The notes under the pieces were generated by a model that was not told where the DNA came from, did not search any database, and was given only the letters and a program-made list of their open reading frames with translations. 64,000 bases of DNA from Bacteroidales bacterium. GTDB lineage: Bacteria > Bacteroidota > Bacteroidia > Bacteroidales > UBA10428. The DNA lies in the NCBI GenBank assembly GCA_016931575.1, contig JAFGEO010000101.1:1-64000 (forward strand). The letters are read 5' to 3'. Shown in pieces: positions 43,287 through 53,199 of this stretch. A program made the translations under genes and the position numbers. Every line of letters begins with the position of its first letter. Position 1 is the stretch's first letter.

Positions 43287-45002
43287 ATGAAAAAATATTG
43301 GAAAATAAAAGAAAGCGGACGTAAGGTCGATATTGACAAGCTGGTCTACGAGCTGAATATTAATCATGTACTGGCAAACCTGCTGGTGCAGCGCAATATC
43401 AACACCTACGAAGAGGCAAAAGATTTTTTCAGGCCCAGCCTGGAAAACCTCCACGACCCCTTCCTGATGAAGGATATGGATAAAGCCGTTAAACGGCTTG
43501 ATGAAGCCATCTCCAACAAAGAAAAGATATTGGTCTACGGGGATTACGATGTGGATGGCACCACTTCTGTAGCACTCACCTATTCTTTCCTGAAAAAAAT
43601 ATACGACAATGTGGATTACTACATCCCAGACCGGTATTCCGAGGGATATGGGATATCCCAGAAGGGGATTGACTATGCTGCCAAACAGAAGGTTAGTCTG
43701 ATCGTTGCCCTTGACTGCGGTATCAAGGCCGTTGAAAAGATCGAATATGCGGAAAAGAAACAGATCGATTTCATCATTTGTGATCACCATACACCTGGGG
43801 ATAAGCTCCCCGATGCGGTAGCCGTGCTGGACCCCAAACGCCCTGATTGCGAATACCCTTTTAAAGAACTCTCCGGTTGCGGGGTGGGTTTCAAACTTCT
43901 CCAGGCCTTTTCCCAGACAAAAGAAATTCCCGATGAGGAACTTTATAACTACATCGATCTGGTGGCTGTCAGCATTGCTTCCGACATCGTTCCGATCACG
44001 GGTGAAAACCGTATCCTGACCCATTTCGGGCTCAAAAAGCTGGAAGAAAGTCCGTGTACCGGACTTAAAGCCATCAAGTGTGTCGCCGGCATTGACGACC
44101 GTGCCCTGACTGTCGAAGACATTGTCTTCAGGATAGGGCCACGGATTAATGCAGCCGGACGGATGGAGTCGGGAAAACAAGCCGTTGACCTGCTGATCTC
44201 AATAAATCCGGAGGAAGCTTTTGTTCTGTGTGACAAGATTGACTCCCACAATCAGACACGCAGAAACATTGATAAGAACATTACGGAAGAAGCCATCCAG
44301 GAGATCAAGAAACTGGGGAAGGAGTACCCCTTTTCCAACGTCCTTTATAATCCGGACTGGCACAAGGGAGTCGTGGGAATCGTAGCCTCCCGGCTGATCG
44401 AAACTTACTATAAACCCACCATCGTCCTGACGGAATCCAACGGTTTTGCAACGGGATCCGCCCGGAGTGTTGATGGCTTCGACCTGTATGAGGCTATCAA
44501 CGGGTGCAGCGACCTGCTTGAAAGCTTTGGGGGGCATATGTATGCTGCCGGCCTGACCCTGAAGAAGGAAAATATCCCTGCCCTCCGGGAACGCTTCGAA
44601 AAAATTGTCAGCGAGCGCATCACTCCCGAACAACAAATACCGCAGCTTGATATTGATGCCGAGCTGGATTTCGGCTCCATCACCCAGAAATTTTACCGGA
44701 TCCTGAAGCAGTTCGAACCTTTCGGACCCGGAAATATGAATCCTGTGTTCTTTGCTGAAAATGTTGCGGACAACGGACAGGGCCGTAAGGTTGGCACCAA
44801 TGGCGACCACCTAAAACTCAACCTTATTCAGGAAGAAAACCCTTTCAACGACCTTCCGGCCATTGCTTTCGGCCAGGGGGAGAAATTTAACCTGATAACA
44901 GGAGGCAGCACCTTTGACATTGCCTATACCATCTCTGAGAACCACTTCCGCGGGCATACTACTTTACAATTGAATATCAAGGATATCAAATCAGATTCTT
45001 AA
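43287..45002 (+). CDS. recJ: Single-stranded-DNA exonuclease RecJ
   Basis: 571 residues from the ATG at 43287; 20 in-frame residues upstream do not look coding. The DHH catalytic motifs are visible: VYGDYDVDGTTS, ALDCGIK and ICDHHTPG. FRIGPRINAAGRMESG and SFGGHMYAAGL belong to the DHHA1/C-terminal parts. The enzyme degrades ssDNA 5' to 3' in recombination and mismatch repair. The gene converges with the HIT gene. Confidence 0.95.
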   Translation: MKKYWKIKESGRKVDIDKLVYELNINHVLANLLVQRNINTYEEAKDFFRPSLENLHDPFLMKDMDKAVKRLDEAISNKEKILVYGDYDVDGTTSVALTYSFLKKIYDNVDYYIPDRYSEGYGISQKGIDYAAKQKVSLIVALDCGIKAVEKIEYAEKKQIDFIICDHHTPGDKLPDAVAVLDPKRPDCEYPFKELSGCGVGFKLLQAFSQTKEIPDEELYNYIDLVAVSIASDIVPITGENRILTHFGLKKLEESPCTGLKAIKCVAGIDDRALTVEDIVFRIGPRINAAGRMESGKQAVDLLISINPEEAFVLCDKIDSHNQTRRNIDKNITEEAIQEIKKLGKEYPFSNVLYNPDWHKGVVGIVASRLIETYYKPTIVLTESNGFATGSARSVDGFDLYEAINGCSDLLESFGGHMYAAGLTLKKENIPALRERFEKIVSERITPEQQIPQLDIDAELDFGSITQKFYRILKQFEPFGPGNMNPVFFAENVADNGQGRKVGTNGDHLKLNLIQEENPFNDLPAIAFGQGEKFNLITGGSTFDIAYTISENHFRGHTTLQLNIKDIKSDS

Positions 45003-45056
45003 AGATGATGCCTGGTAGGTTGCAGGGCAGAATCCCTTTTTGAATTGAATACTATT

Positions 45057-45521
45057 CTAGAATTCTTCAAGCTTTTCCATGCGCAGCCGGCTGACGATCT
45101 TCTGCATCTCTTCCGGGGTCAGGCGTTCACGGGCCCCGCTATCCAGCAGCTGACCGGCATTCTCTTGTAGCTTCGGGTACCAATCTCCGGGTTCCGGCAA
45201 ATCGCCCGGATAACGAAGGACGATGTGCAGGTGCAGGTGCATAATAGTCTGCCCGGCGATCTCCCGATCCTGAATTGACCAGTTAAAACCCTCCGTATCG
45301 AACACTTTCTGCAGCAGACGGGTAACCTTTCTGGCAAAATCGATCATCTCGGTTAACATACTTTCATCGAGCTCCAGCATGGATTCAATATGCTTCCGGG
45401 GTATAATCAGGGAATGACCAGGGAGGATGGGGGCAAGGTTATAAACTGCCAGAAAGTTCCTGGACCTTGCGAAGGCCGCATCGCCAATAGAAGGATTACA
45501 AAACGGGCAAGTGTGCTCCAT
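45057..45521 (-). CDS. HIT family nucleotide hydrolase/transferase
   Basis: 154 residues. The histidine triad is visible as TIMHLHLHIVLRY (H-x-H-x-H-x-x). CPFCNP at the start (residues 5-8) can bind zinc, and NLAPILPGHSLIIPRKH is a typical HIT N-terminal block. Such proteins hydrolyse adenosine phosphoramidates or dinucleoside polyphosphates. The exact subtype (Fhit- or Hint-like) is uncertain. Confidence 0.9.
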   Translation of the reverse strand: MEHTCPFCNPSIGDAAFARSRNFLAVYNLAPILPGHSLIIPRKHIESMLELDESMLTEMIDFARKVTRLLQKVFDTEGFNWSIQDREIAGQTIMHLHLHIVLRYPGDLPEPGDWYPKLQENAGQLLDSGARERLTPEEMQKIVSRLRMEKLEEF

Positions 45522-45643
45522 GGTAATTGCTCTGTCTCAATCAGAAATAAAGGTATGACCTTCTGTCGGTATTATCAATTTTTTTTAGTCCGGAAAAATT
45601 AAAAATTGAGATGGCTGTTTCTTTTCCAGCCAGCAGTGTCATC

Positions 45644-47752
45644 TTACTCCGAAGGAAAAAAACTGAATCGTTCCAGGTTCTCCAGGTCAGGCTTTTCTTT
45701 AGCTTTTTGCAGGGATTCGCGGTACAGACTTTCAAGATCTCCCAGTTCAACATCCGAGCCTTCCCGCATGAAGAGCGGAATTTTATGCAGGGGCGTCTCC
45801 ACGGTGACTGTTTGGCCTCCCTCATAAACGTTTCCGTCCCAGGCATCCACCCAACGGTTTCCTGCAGGGAGAGCCACATCCACCTCCTCAACCCCTTTCT
45901 CCCAGAGGGCATACACAAGGATATCCTGTCCGTAAAGGAAGGACTCCCAGGTTTCCCATACACCCTCCTGCTCCGGATACATCAGGAAGAGGGGACGAAC
46001 CAGGGGCATGCCTGTTTCGTGAGCCTCCTGTGCCAGTGCATGGGTGTAATCTGCCAGTCGGGCATGCAGGCGGGCATACAATCTCCAGATGGCAATCAGT
46101 TCAGTATCGTAATGAGGTTTGGAATCCATATTCCAGGGGGCCCGGTTTTCAGTTGGCCCAACTTCCATGATGGGATTGAAACATCCGAAAGCCAGCCACC
46201 GTGCAAATACCTCCCGGTCGAGGTCACCCTGCCAGTAACCGCCGATATCGGATCCCCAGATGGGGAATCCTATGATCGAGCTTCGCTGCAGGGCAATGAT
46301 GGCGGCACGCAATCCTTCCGGGGGCGACCCGATATCCCCTCCCCAGAAACCGCTGTACTTTGAGCTGCCGGTATATCCAGCCCGCGGTATTAATATAAAA
46401 TCATCCCCGAGAATTTTCTGGCAGCTCTCATTAACGGTTTTCACATAAAGTACCGGGAATTCGTTTCGCACTTCACGCGCTGTCCGCCCGTCATGCAAAA
46501 TAATTTCCCGGCTTTCAAGGATGGTCTCTTCGGCACGATCAAGCTTAAAGCCATCCACGCCCTGCCGCAAAACCTTTTCAATCCCCTTCTCCTGCCACCA
46601 GCGGCAGGCTTCAGGATTGGTAAAGTCAAGTAAGGCAGCATTGGCAGAATCCACACCGATATGATATTTCATGGGCTGGTCGTAGCCCTTGTTCCTGGCC
46701 TCGATACGCATGTCCCCGGACACCCAGGGTGCTATCCAGAGCATGAACTTCATATCGCGATGGTGCAACCAGTTGATCATGGCCTCAGCTTCAGGAAAAC
46801 GTTCCGGATCCCATTCAAAATCATTATAGCCATTCTCCCCGATTGCCCAGGGCCTGTCGATCCAGTATACCCCACAGGGAATGCCGAAGGCCTCCATCAT
46901 GAGCACATCTTCGACAACTTCGCTGTTATAGGGAGCCGTAACCGGGGTTTGATCGTAATATTCAGTTCGGTTTACGTGCTCATCCCTCCAGCGCCATGGA
47001 AGGAAGGCCCATCGCGGTGGAACGATGGTTGGCCCGACGTGCAGGGAATGCGCCCTGACGATATCTGCGGGATCCCGGGAAATATACAGGCGGCTTTTGA
47101 GGGCAGATCCTTCAAATTCTATCTTAACACGTTCGGGGTCCGTCTTGCAAAAATCATAATGCCCCGGCCAGGTGCCCTCCATAAAAAGCCCGTATCCCGC
47201 GGATGACAGGTAAAAAGGGCAATACAGAGACACCGTCGGCTTTATCAGCATGTCCACCTCCTGTCCCCTGAGGTTCATTGCCTCTGAAATTCCCTCTTTC
47301 CACGATTCTTCCTGATTTCCGTCTACTACCCGTTCAAACAGCCCGGTGAAAAATTCATCCTGCTGAGCATTTAAAGCAAATCCCCATTTCAGGATATCAT
47401 CTCCCGGAATGGCCTCAAGACAAAAAGTATAATAGCCCTGCTCTTTCGTAAACCTAAGCAGTACCTTCCTCGAACCTAGCAACCAGCCAACCCGGGCTTC
47501 TTCCTCCCCATTTTGAATATACCAGGGTTCGCCCTTCAGCTCAACTCTGCCCATTGCAGTTTCAAACCAGATTGCACCGTCGCTTTTTGCCGTTCCATCC
47601 GCAAACTGCAGGGGTGCATCGAGGCTCCCATCGATAAGCATCAGGCTTGGGCGGTGTTCCTTCCCATGCCAGGAAATATCCAGCAGCTCCTGGCTCTGGC
47701 AGGGAATGAGAAAAAGTAAGGTAAACAGGAATAAAGAAGTAGTACGTTTCAT
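45644..47752 (-). CDS. Glycoside hydrolase family 31 (alpha-glucosidase/alpha-xylosidase type)
   Basis: 702 residues from the ATG at 47752 (MKRTTSLFLFTLLFLIPCQSQ), which begins a signal peptide. The nucleophile is Asp405 in DGFKLDRAEE and the acid/base is Asp473 in SGFWGGDIG. VYWIDRPW and IAPWVSGDM precede them. The (beta/alpha)8 barrel is followed by C-terminal beta-sandwich strands. It is likely periplasmic or surface-exposed and cleaves alpha-linked glycans. It lies 58 bases after the six-hairpin glycosidase gene and is probably co-transcribed. The substrate (glucose, xylose or other) cannot be told. Confidence 0.88.
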   Translation of the reverse strand: MKRTTSLFLFTLLFLIPCQSQELLDISWHGKEHRPSLMLIDGSLDAPLQFADGTAKSDGAIWFETAMGRVELKGEPWYIQNGEEEARVGWLLGSRKVLLRFTKEQGYYTFCLEAIPGDDILKWGFALNAQQDEFFTGLFERVVDGNQEESWKEGISEAMNLRGQEVDMLIKPTVSLYCPFYLSSAGYGLFMEGTWPGHYDFCKTDPERVKIEFEGSALKSRLYISRDPADIVRAHSLHVGPTIVPPRWAFLPWRWRDEHVNRTEYYDQTPVTAPYNSEVVEDVLMMEAFGIPCGVYWIDRPWAIGENGYNDFEWDPERFPEAEAMINWLHHRDMKFMLWIAPWVSGDMRIEARNKGYDQPMKYHIGVDSANAALLDFTNPEACRWWQEKGIEKVLRQGVDGFKLDRAEETILESREIILHDGRTAREVRNEFPVLYVKTVNESCQKILGDDFILIPRAGYTGSSKYSGFWGGDIGSPPEGLRAAIIALQRSSIIGFPIWGSDIGGYWQGDLDREVFARWLAFGCFNPIMEVGPTENRAPWNMDSKPHYDTELIAIWRLYARLHARLADYTHALAQEAHETGMPLVRPLFLMYPEQEGVWETWESFLYGQDILVYALWEKGVEEVDVALPAGNRWVDAWDGNVYEGGQTVTVETPLHKIPLFMREGSDVELGDLESLYRESLQKAKEKPDLENLERFSFFPSE

Positions 47753-47810
47753 GGTAACTGAGTTAAGTTGATTTTTTTCAAACACTAAATTTAATCCTTT
47801 CCCTGAATTC

Positions 47811-49949
47811 CTACCAAGGAGCTGAGAGCTTCTCACTCTTTACCTTCCAGCCATCTTCAGCCGGAAATACCTCTCCGGGAAATTTTTCTTCCAGGGCGCA
47901 TAGAAAAGCTACTGCGGTCAGTAAAGCACCATTCCCGGGTAAATAAAGGCTCAGACTTTGATTTTGGTAATTATGCCCGTTCGACAGGTAGTTGTTTTTG
48001 GGATTATCCATCAGTAAAAGCTTCAGCGCAAGGGTATATTCCCCAAGACTTGCTGCATTCATGCATGCCATTGGAAAATCCCATCCCCAGCAGCTTTCCC
48101 AGTTCCACTTTCCCTCTATCGCTTTTAGGGTATTCCTCATAATTTCGTTGTCGACAAGCTTCGTTGGGGGAAGAAATCCCAGGATTCCCAATACCATAGG
48201 GTGATCGGTGAGGTAAACCGGATTTGTATAGCTATCCAAAGCATCTTCAGTGAAAAGGTAAAGGCTGTCCTTTGCTGCAAGCGGGGGGAGCTTATCAAGG
48301 ACTGTCTGCCAGGAAGAATCCCGCTGCAGCCCCAGCTGTTCCCTCCATTGCTGGGCCGCCTCCAATCCCCAGTGCCAGTAGGCCAGCTCAAAAGCAGGAT
48401 TTAGAGTGGTCTCCGGATCAAATCGTTCCTGCGCCGGGATGAGGGCGGGCCCCAGGACATAGCTGTCGCTCATGCTGTCCAATCTCGCATAGGAAGCCAT
48501 GAAGCGGGCGGTTTTAAAAACCAGGTCGCTATACGTATTCAGTATTTCGGGATCTCCTCCTGATAATCTGTAAAGCAGGTCGACATAATAAATGAAATGA
48601 GGCTGCTGCCAGATGAGAAACACCCCGATGCTGCTGGGGCTCTCCCGACCCTCCGGATCCGTCATCTTCGGCCAGCGCACGCCCTCGTATCCCTGCCATG
48701 CTGCAACCTCTGCGGCCTGACTTTCAATCTTCCGGTAATATTCCAGCTGCGGCTTGATCAGCTCCTGCCGTCCCCAAAGCATAAAATGCACCATATGCCA
48801 CCAGTGCATCTCCAGGTGAAATTTGCCGTGCCAGCTGTTAAAAGTGAGACCTGTTTCCTGCGGGGGCAGAAAACCGGTGCATTGCACCCGAGTCAGGTAT
48901 TGTGACAGGATCACCCTGCGCTCCAGTTCTCCGGCCAGGGGATTAATCGATCCCGAGAAATCTATCGCCCCTCCGCTTTCCCAGAATTGCTCCCAGCTTA
49001 TTTGATTATTAACCCGGGTCTGCTCAAAATCAGGGAAAAGACCCAGGGTCATTTTTTCGCTGAAAAGCACTTCAAACTCAAAGTTATTCGAATGTTGTTC
49101 AGGCTGAATAAGAAACTGATGCCTTCCTTCCTCCTTTATAAGCAAGCGGTCCGAAGCCTGGATCCGGGCGTAATAACGGTCCTTATCCAATGTCCTTTCG
49201 ATGATGGCCCACTCACTTTTTTGATCTATCACCCGACTGGTGTGTACCTCGGGCCTGGCAAAATCGTAGCCCGGGGAAAACTTCTCATGGGTACCGTATG
49301 GAAAATGAATGGATACCAGCAGACGTCCCTCCTCAATGAGCGGCGATTCAATCCGGACACTGATCATATCGAGCTGTTGATGGCAGAGCGTGATCACTTC
49401 AACGGGAAGTCCTTCAATCTCGAACCGGCTGGTAAGCTCTCCTGTCCATAGGTTTAGCTGTTGCCGGGGATTGCGGATGTCTGAAAGTTTCCCTTTCGAA
49501 CCATCCTTCTTTATCATCTCCAATCCAATAAGCCCCAGGTGCAAACGGTGAGGATTTTCGCGAAGCCAGGTAGTGGCCTCATTTTTTCCTGAGTCCTTAT
49601 CATCGGAAAACTGAAAATAGTAGGGTACCGAATCCTGTCCGACAGGATAGTAACGGATTACATCTTCGAGGGAATAGTCATTGGGGTTTGGAAAGGAATG
49701 CCATGCCCATTCTGCCATCGTTCCAAGGGGAATGCCTTGTTCATAGGCTCCCGGAAAAGACTGTAAGCCTGTAATATCTGCCGTAAAGGCAAATTTTCCA
49801 TTGCCCACCGTCAGGGGATTCAGGGGATCTGCTTCCGTATGTATGATGCTATGACGGCTAAGCACTTCCCTGCGGTCAATCTGTCCCTGAGCAGAAAAAT
49901 GAACAAGAACTGAAAACATGATAAATACGCAGCGGATTGGCAGGTGCAT
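47811..49949 (-). CDS. Six-hairpin glycosidase-like protein (GH65/GH95-like)
   Basis: 712 residues from the ATG at 49949 (MHLPIRCVFIMFSVLVHFS), a likely signal peptide. The N-terminal beta-sandwich includes LNPLTVGNGKFAFTADITGL and the RLHLGLIGLEM segment. The (alpha/alpha)6 barrel has HGKFHLEMHWWHMVHFMLWG and ends with WNWESCWGWDFPMACMNAA. This layout is common in GH65, GH95 and related families. The catalytic glutamate cannot be placed with certainty. It precedes a GH31 gene and may act in the same glycan breakdown route. Confidence 0.7.
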   Translation of the reverse strand: MHLPIRCVFIMFSVLVHFSAQGQIDRREVLSRHSIIHTEADPLNPLTVGNGKFAFTADITGLQSFPGAYEQGIPLGTMAEWAWHSFPNPNDYSLEDVIRYYPVGQDSVPYYFQFSDDKDSGKNEATTWLRENPHRLHLGLIGLEMIKKDGSKGKLSDIRNPRQQLNLWTGELTSRFEIEGLPVEVITLCHQQLDMISVRIESPLIEEGRLLVSIHFPYGTHEKFSPGYDFARPEVHTSRVIDQKSEWAIIERTLDKDRYYARIQASDRLLIKEEGRHQFLIQPEQHSNNFEFEVLFSEKMTLGLFPDFEQTRVNNQISWEQFWESGGAIDFSGSINPLAGELERRVILSQYLTRVQCTGFLPPQETGLTFNSWHGKFHLEMHWWHMVHFMLWGRQELIKPQLEYYRKIESQAAEVAAWQGYEGVRWPKMTDPEGRESPSSIGVFLIWQQPHFIYYVDLLYRLSGGDPEILNTYSDLVFKTARFMASYARLDSMSDSYVLGPALIPAQERFDPETTLNPAFELAYWHWGLEAAQQWREQLGLQRDSSWQTVLDKLPPLAAKDSLYLFTEDALDSYTNPVYLTDHPMVLGILGFLPPTKLVDNEIMRNTLKAIEGKWNWESCWGWDFPMACMNAASLGEYTLALKLLLMDNPKNNYLSNGHNYQNQSLSLYLPGNGALLTAVAFLCALEEKFPGEVFPAEDGWKVKSEKLSAPW

Positions 49950-50069
49950 CACAAAAATTACTTTAAAATTGCAAGATACATAATTACTGCTCATTGATAA
50001 AGCAGAATTAAAACGGTATCAACTCCGAATAATTTATTCTCTATCTTAGTCGGGTGTAAAGATCCAAAC

Positions 50070-51032
50070 ATGGTGCGACATTCAATGAAAGCTACCCTGA
50101 AACTTGTCGGAATCCTTTCCTGGCTTCTTATGCTTCCCTGCAAAACAAATGCTGCAGATTATACCTGGTGGAACGAGATTCATGACTGGGACGGAGTTAC
50201 CCCTTGGGTGAACTACCTGACCATATCACCGGCATTCCTGGGCCCGAATGCCATGCCGGTGCCTGATTTCAGGGAGGGCATCCTGCCGGAAAACGGAAGC
50301 TTGGAGCTGTCGGCTGAAAATCATTTCGGGAGTGGCGACTACACCCGGAATCTGTATACGGAGTTTTATTTTCCCCTGTATTCCCGGCTGGCAGGACTGC
50401 ATATCAGCTACGTGCCCATTGAGCAATACAATATGGATACCATCACCCGGGATTTGCGTGCGGCAAGGGATTACGACGGCGAAGGGTTTTCGGCCGGAGA
50501 TTTCTATGTCGGCACCTCCATCCAGATCATCCGGGATAAGAAAGGCTTCCCGGATGTGATGATCAGCGCCAATATCAAAACAGCTTCGGGCACCAACCTG
50601 GAAGCTGCACGCTTTAATGATACACCCGGTTATTACTTTGATATCTCATTCAGTAAATCATTCCCACTGAATGAGCCAGGAACCATTTCCCTTCGCCCTT
50701 TCCTGCTTACCGGTTTTTATTGCTGGCAGACCTACCGCACCCGTAATCCGCAAAACGATGCCTATATGTATGGAGCAGGTATCGATCTCGACCTGAAAAA
50801 ACTAAAAATCATTAACAGCTTTGGAGGTTATTCCGGATGGGTGAATGACGGGGATAAACCTATGGTCTACCGCCTGGAATTACAAACCCGCTTTGATTCC
50901 AGGCTGAATGCGAAACTCAGGTTCCAGCATGGCTTCCGTGACTTTCCCTATACCTCCGTACGTCTGGGCGTGGTGTACAACCTCAGTCCCACCCTGAAAA
51001 AAATCAGAAAACATACGCTTCCGCATTCCTGA
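50070..51032 (+). CDS. Outer-membrane beta-barrel protein of unknown function
   Basis: 320 residues. A signal peptide (about 1-28, ending near TNAADY) is followed by alternating strands: YTRNLYTEFYFPLY, FYVGTSIQII, RPFLLTGFYCWQTY, MVYRLELQTRF and VRLGVVYNL. This indicates a beta-barrel. No TonB box, SusC motif or enzyme motif was found. It is divergent from the two glycosidase genes and could be involved in uptake of their products, which is inference. A TATCTTAG-like box at 50042 may be its promoter. Confidence 0.8.
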   Translation: MVRHSMKATLKLVGILSWLLMLPCKTNAADYTWWNEIHDWDGVTPWVNYLTISPAFLGPNAMPVPDFREGILPENGSLELSAENHFGSGDYTRNLYTEFYFPLYSRLAGLHISYVPIEQYNMDTITRDLRAARDYDGEGFSAGDFYVGTSIQIIRDKKGFPDVMISANIKTASGTNLEAARFNDTPGYYFDISFSKSFPLNEPGTISLRPFLLTGFYCWQTYRTRNPQNDAYMYGAGIDLDLKKLKIINSFGGYSGWVNDGDKPMVYRLELQTRFDSRLNAKLRFQHGFRDFPYTSVRLGVVYNLSPTLKKIRKHTLPHS

Positions 51033-51044
51033 TCCGGCTTCCCC

Positions 51045-51155
51045 TTAACCTGCTATTTCCAAACGAGAATCTGTGTCGAATTCTATTGTCAGCTTCACGC
51101 TGGCCTTCAGTGCATCGAGAACTTTTAATACAGTAGATAATCTCACATCCTTAGA
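51045..51155 (-). pseudogene. Remnant of an XRE/HigA-type antitoxin C-terminus
   Basis: The minus strand reads in frame HSKDVRLSTVLKVLDALKAS, then VKLTIEF and a few more residues before a TAA at 51045-51047. The pattern R-LST-L-K--D-AL...V-L-I is typical of the end of the helix-turn-helix domain and tail of XRE-type antitoxins. The N-terminal part, where the recognition helix would be, is missing: the fragment runs straight into the 3' end of the HHH gene. No partner toxin is seen. Confidence 0.5.
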
Positions 51156-53199
51156 ATGAAGCCAGGACCTGCAGCTTTACCTCTGTTTTGTGGTTTTCTG
51201 AAATCCGGTTGAGACCGCTGCCGATTTCCGTTTCACCCGGATACAGGCTTTGGGATAGTTTTATTCCAAGCTTCAGGGCTGAGTTCCATTTGTAATCCAG
51301 GATCAGGGAAAACCTCCACCCCCTTCCGTAATACATCTGCACTCCACCGGTGTAAAGCAGGTCAGGCTCATAGACATATAAACGGGCAGGATATCCTTCT
51401 GCCCAAAACCAGGCAATACGCGTGCGCAGCCTGCACTTTTTTTCACTCCCGGCAAGCACCATATCCTGACTAAAGAAACAACCTGCATTCAAGCTATCCT
51501 CTGCCGAAAGGTCTAAAACAAAATTAGAGCGCCATTGCAGGGAGAACCGGTCCACGGGGTCCCAGTTTACCCGGATCGCACCGCTGTGTTTTTCATGCTG
51601 TCCGTATGAGCCCTGGATCGCCATCCCGGAACATGACTCCAGCACATTCTTATACCTGTAATTCATAAAGAGCTTCAATGCATCAAATTGCCGTTCCCAC
51701 CGTATCCCCCACTCTGCTCCCAAGGAGGGAACATCCACCCCGTAGCGCAACCAGGGAAAAGAGAAGATATCCGCATAAAATACCCAGTGCCCCCTGCCCG
51801 GCTGGAAATCTGCTGTCAGGTATAGTCCTTCCTCATTGTTCACGCGGCTGTTCTCTCCGAAAGCACTGGCCAATGCCGAAAAGTAATCACGCTGGTAGAA
51901 GCGGTGCAAAATCCCAACCGAAATACCTGATTTTAAAAAGAACAGCATCCCATTCAGGGCCGCCCAACCCCGGTATGCCCTGCTCCATTCCCCGAAAAGC
52001 TGGATCCTTCCGGCCAGGTACCTGAAATCGGCTGATATACCTGAATTCCCGGTTCCATTGAAGAGAAAATTCTGGTATAACTTACTTCCGGGGAGAACCA
52101 GCCCGTCGTATCGCTGCCACATGCCATTAAGTCCCAGGTGCAGCCGGTTTCCATCATATGCCAGCAGCGCACCTGCCATATCCTCCCGTATCAGTCCCTT
52201 CTGCTTCAGGCTTGTCGGTGTATTATGTAAGCCTGAGGTCTGAAACCCGGTAAGGGTAATTAAACCATTCAGGGTATCGGCAGGAGTGGCATCCAGCCTT
52301 CTGGAGGATCCAAAGAGGGTAAGACTTAAGTTTTTCGCACCGATACAGACAGAAGCCCCCCGCAAATGCCTGTTCTCACTGGCCGAACGGTTACCTTCAA
52401 TGCCGGAAGGGCGACGGGATAATCCGGAGATCCCTGCTGACTTCCCCATGCTGAAAGAGGTCCACATGAGCAAACCCTGCCCTGCCCGTACCTGGAAGTC
52501 CCCGACCAGAATATGCCTGAAAAAGCTCCCGGAAGGGGAATAGCGCAGGGAGCCGGAGTAAAAATCAAATCCGCGGGAACTGACCAGGGTTTCTCCTGCA
52601 TCCTTTTCCATCACCACTGAAACAGCGAGTTGGTCTCCTGCCTCCAGCAGGTAGCGGAGGTAGATCTTATCCGGACTTCCCAGGTAGTGCGATTTTTCTG
52701 GGTTTGCAGCCTGTATAGAATCGGAGAGCTCCAGGTATCCCGAGGCAGATTCAAGAATCCGTTGGTATCTTAATAGCAGTTGATGTTTCGCTGATTTGAA
52801 AAAATTTTCCTGTCTGGCTTTCTGCTTTTCAAAAGGAATGCAATTCACCAGTGGCAGAAGATTTTGTATATCCTGCTGCCGGAAGCCCGGCACATATAAC
52901 AGTTCGTACACACTCAGGATTGAACGATTCTTTCGGTAATCCAACAGCATGGCGACCTGAAACTCGTTCAGCAGACCCAGCTCCGACAATTCCCGGGAAG
53001 ACACCGTGTTTAGATCCAGGGGTTCATTGCCGGGCATCGGGAATAATTCCTCCAGCTCCCCTGCATCAGCAGCTTCTTCCGATTCCATAGCCTGTTCCTC
53101 CAGCAGATTTTCAAATAATCGGCTTCTGTCCACCTCAGACTGCGCAAAGCAGACTATGCCAGTGTAGAAACTCAGGACTAAGAAATACCCCCTTTTCAT
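51151..53199 (-). CDS. Helix-hairpin-helix (ComEA-like) outer-membrane beta-barrel protein
   Basis: 682 residues from the ATG at 53199 (MKRGYFLVLSFYTGIVCFAQ, a signal peptide). After a Glu-rich linker, LDLNTVSSRELSELGLLNEF and SVYELLYVPGFRQQDIQNLL look like two HhH units (about 60-125). The rest, from about 140, is strands such as YLRYLLEAGDQLAVSV, LVGDFQVRAGQGLLMW and ending in KTEVKLQVLASF. This is an outer-membrane barrel with an N-terminal HhH domain. Its ATG overlaps the preceding stop by 4 bases (ATGA). DNA binding by the HhH part is inference. Confidence 0.8.
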   Translation of the reverse strand: MKRGYFLVLSFYTGIVCFAQSEVDRSRLFENLLEEQAMESEEAADAGELEELFPMPGNEPLDLNTVSSRELSELGLLNEFQVAMLLDYRKNRSILSVYELLYVPGFRQQDIQNLLPLVNCIPFEKQKARQENFFKSAKHQLLLRYQRILESASGYLELSDSIQAANPEKSHYLGSPDKIYLRYLLEAGDQLAVSVVMEKDAGETLVSSRGFDFYSGSLRYSPSGSFFRHILVGDFQVRAGQGLLMWTSFSMGKSAGISGLSRRPSGIEGNRSASENRHLRGASVCIGAKNLSLTLFGSSRRLDATPADTLNGLITLTGFQTSGLHNTPTSLKQKGLIREDMAGALLAYDGNRLHLGLNGMWQRYDGLVLPGSKLYQNFLFNGTGNSGISADFRYLAGRIQLFGEWSRAYRGWAALNGMLFFLKSGISVGILHRFYQRDYFSALASAFGENSRVNNEEGLYLTADFQPGRGHWVFYADIFSFPWLRYGVDVPSLGAEWGIRWERQFDALKLFMNYRYKNVLESCSGMAIQGSYGQHEKHSGAIRVNWDPVDRFSLQWRSNFVLDLSAEDSLNAGCFFSQDMVLAGSEKKCRLRTRIAWFWAEGYPARLYVYEPDLLYTGGVQMYYGRGWRFSLILDYKWNSALKLGIKLSQSLYPGETEIGSGLNRISENHKTEVKLQVLASF

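Noticed and set aside
43278-44180. 300-codon open frame antisense to recJ
   Set aside because: It lies entirely inside the conserved recJ gene and shows no family motif or promoter.
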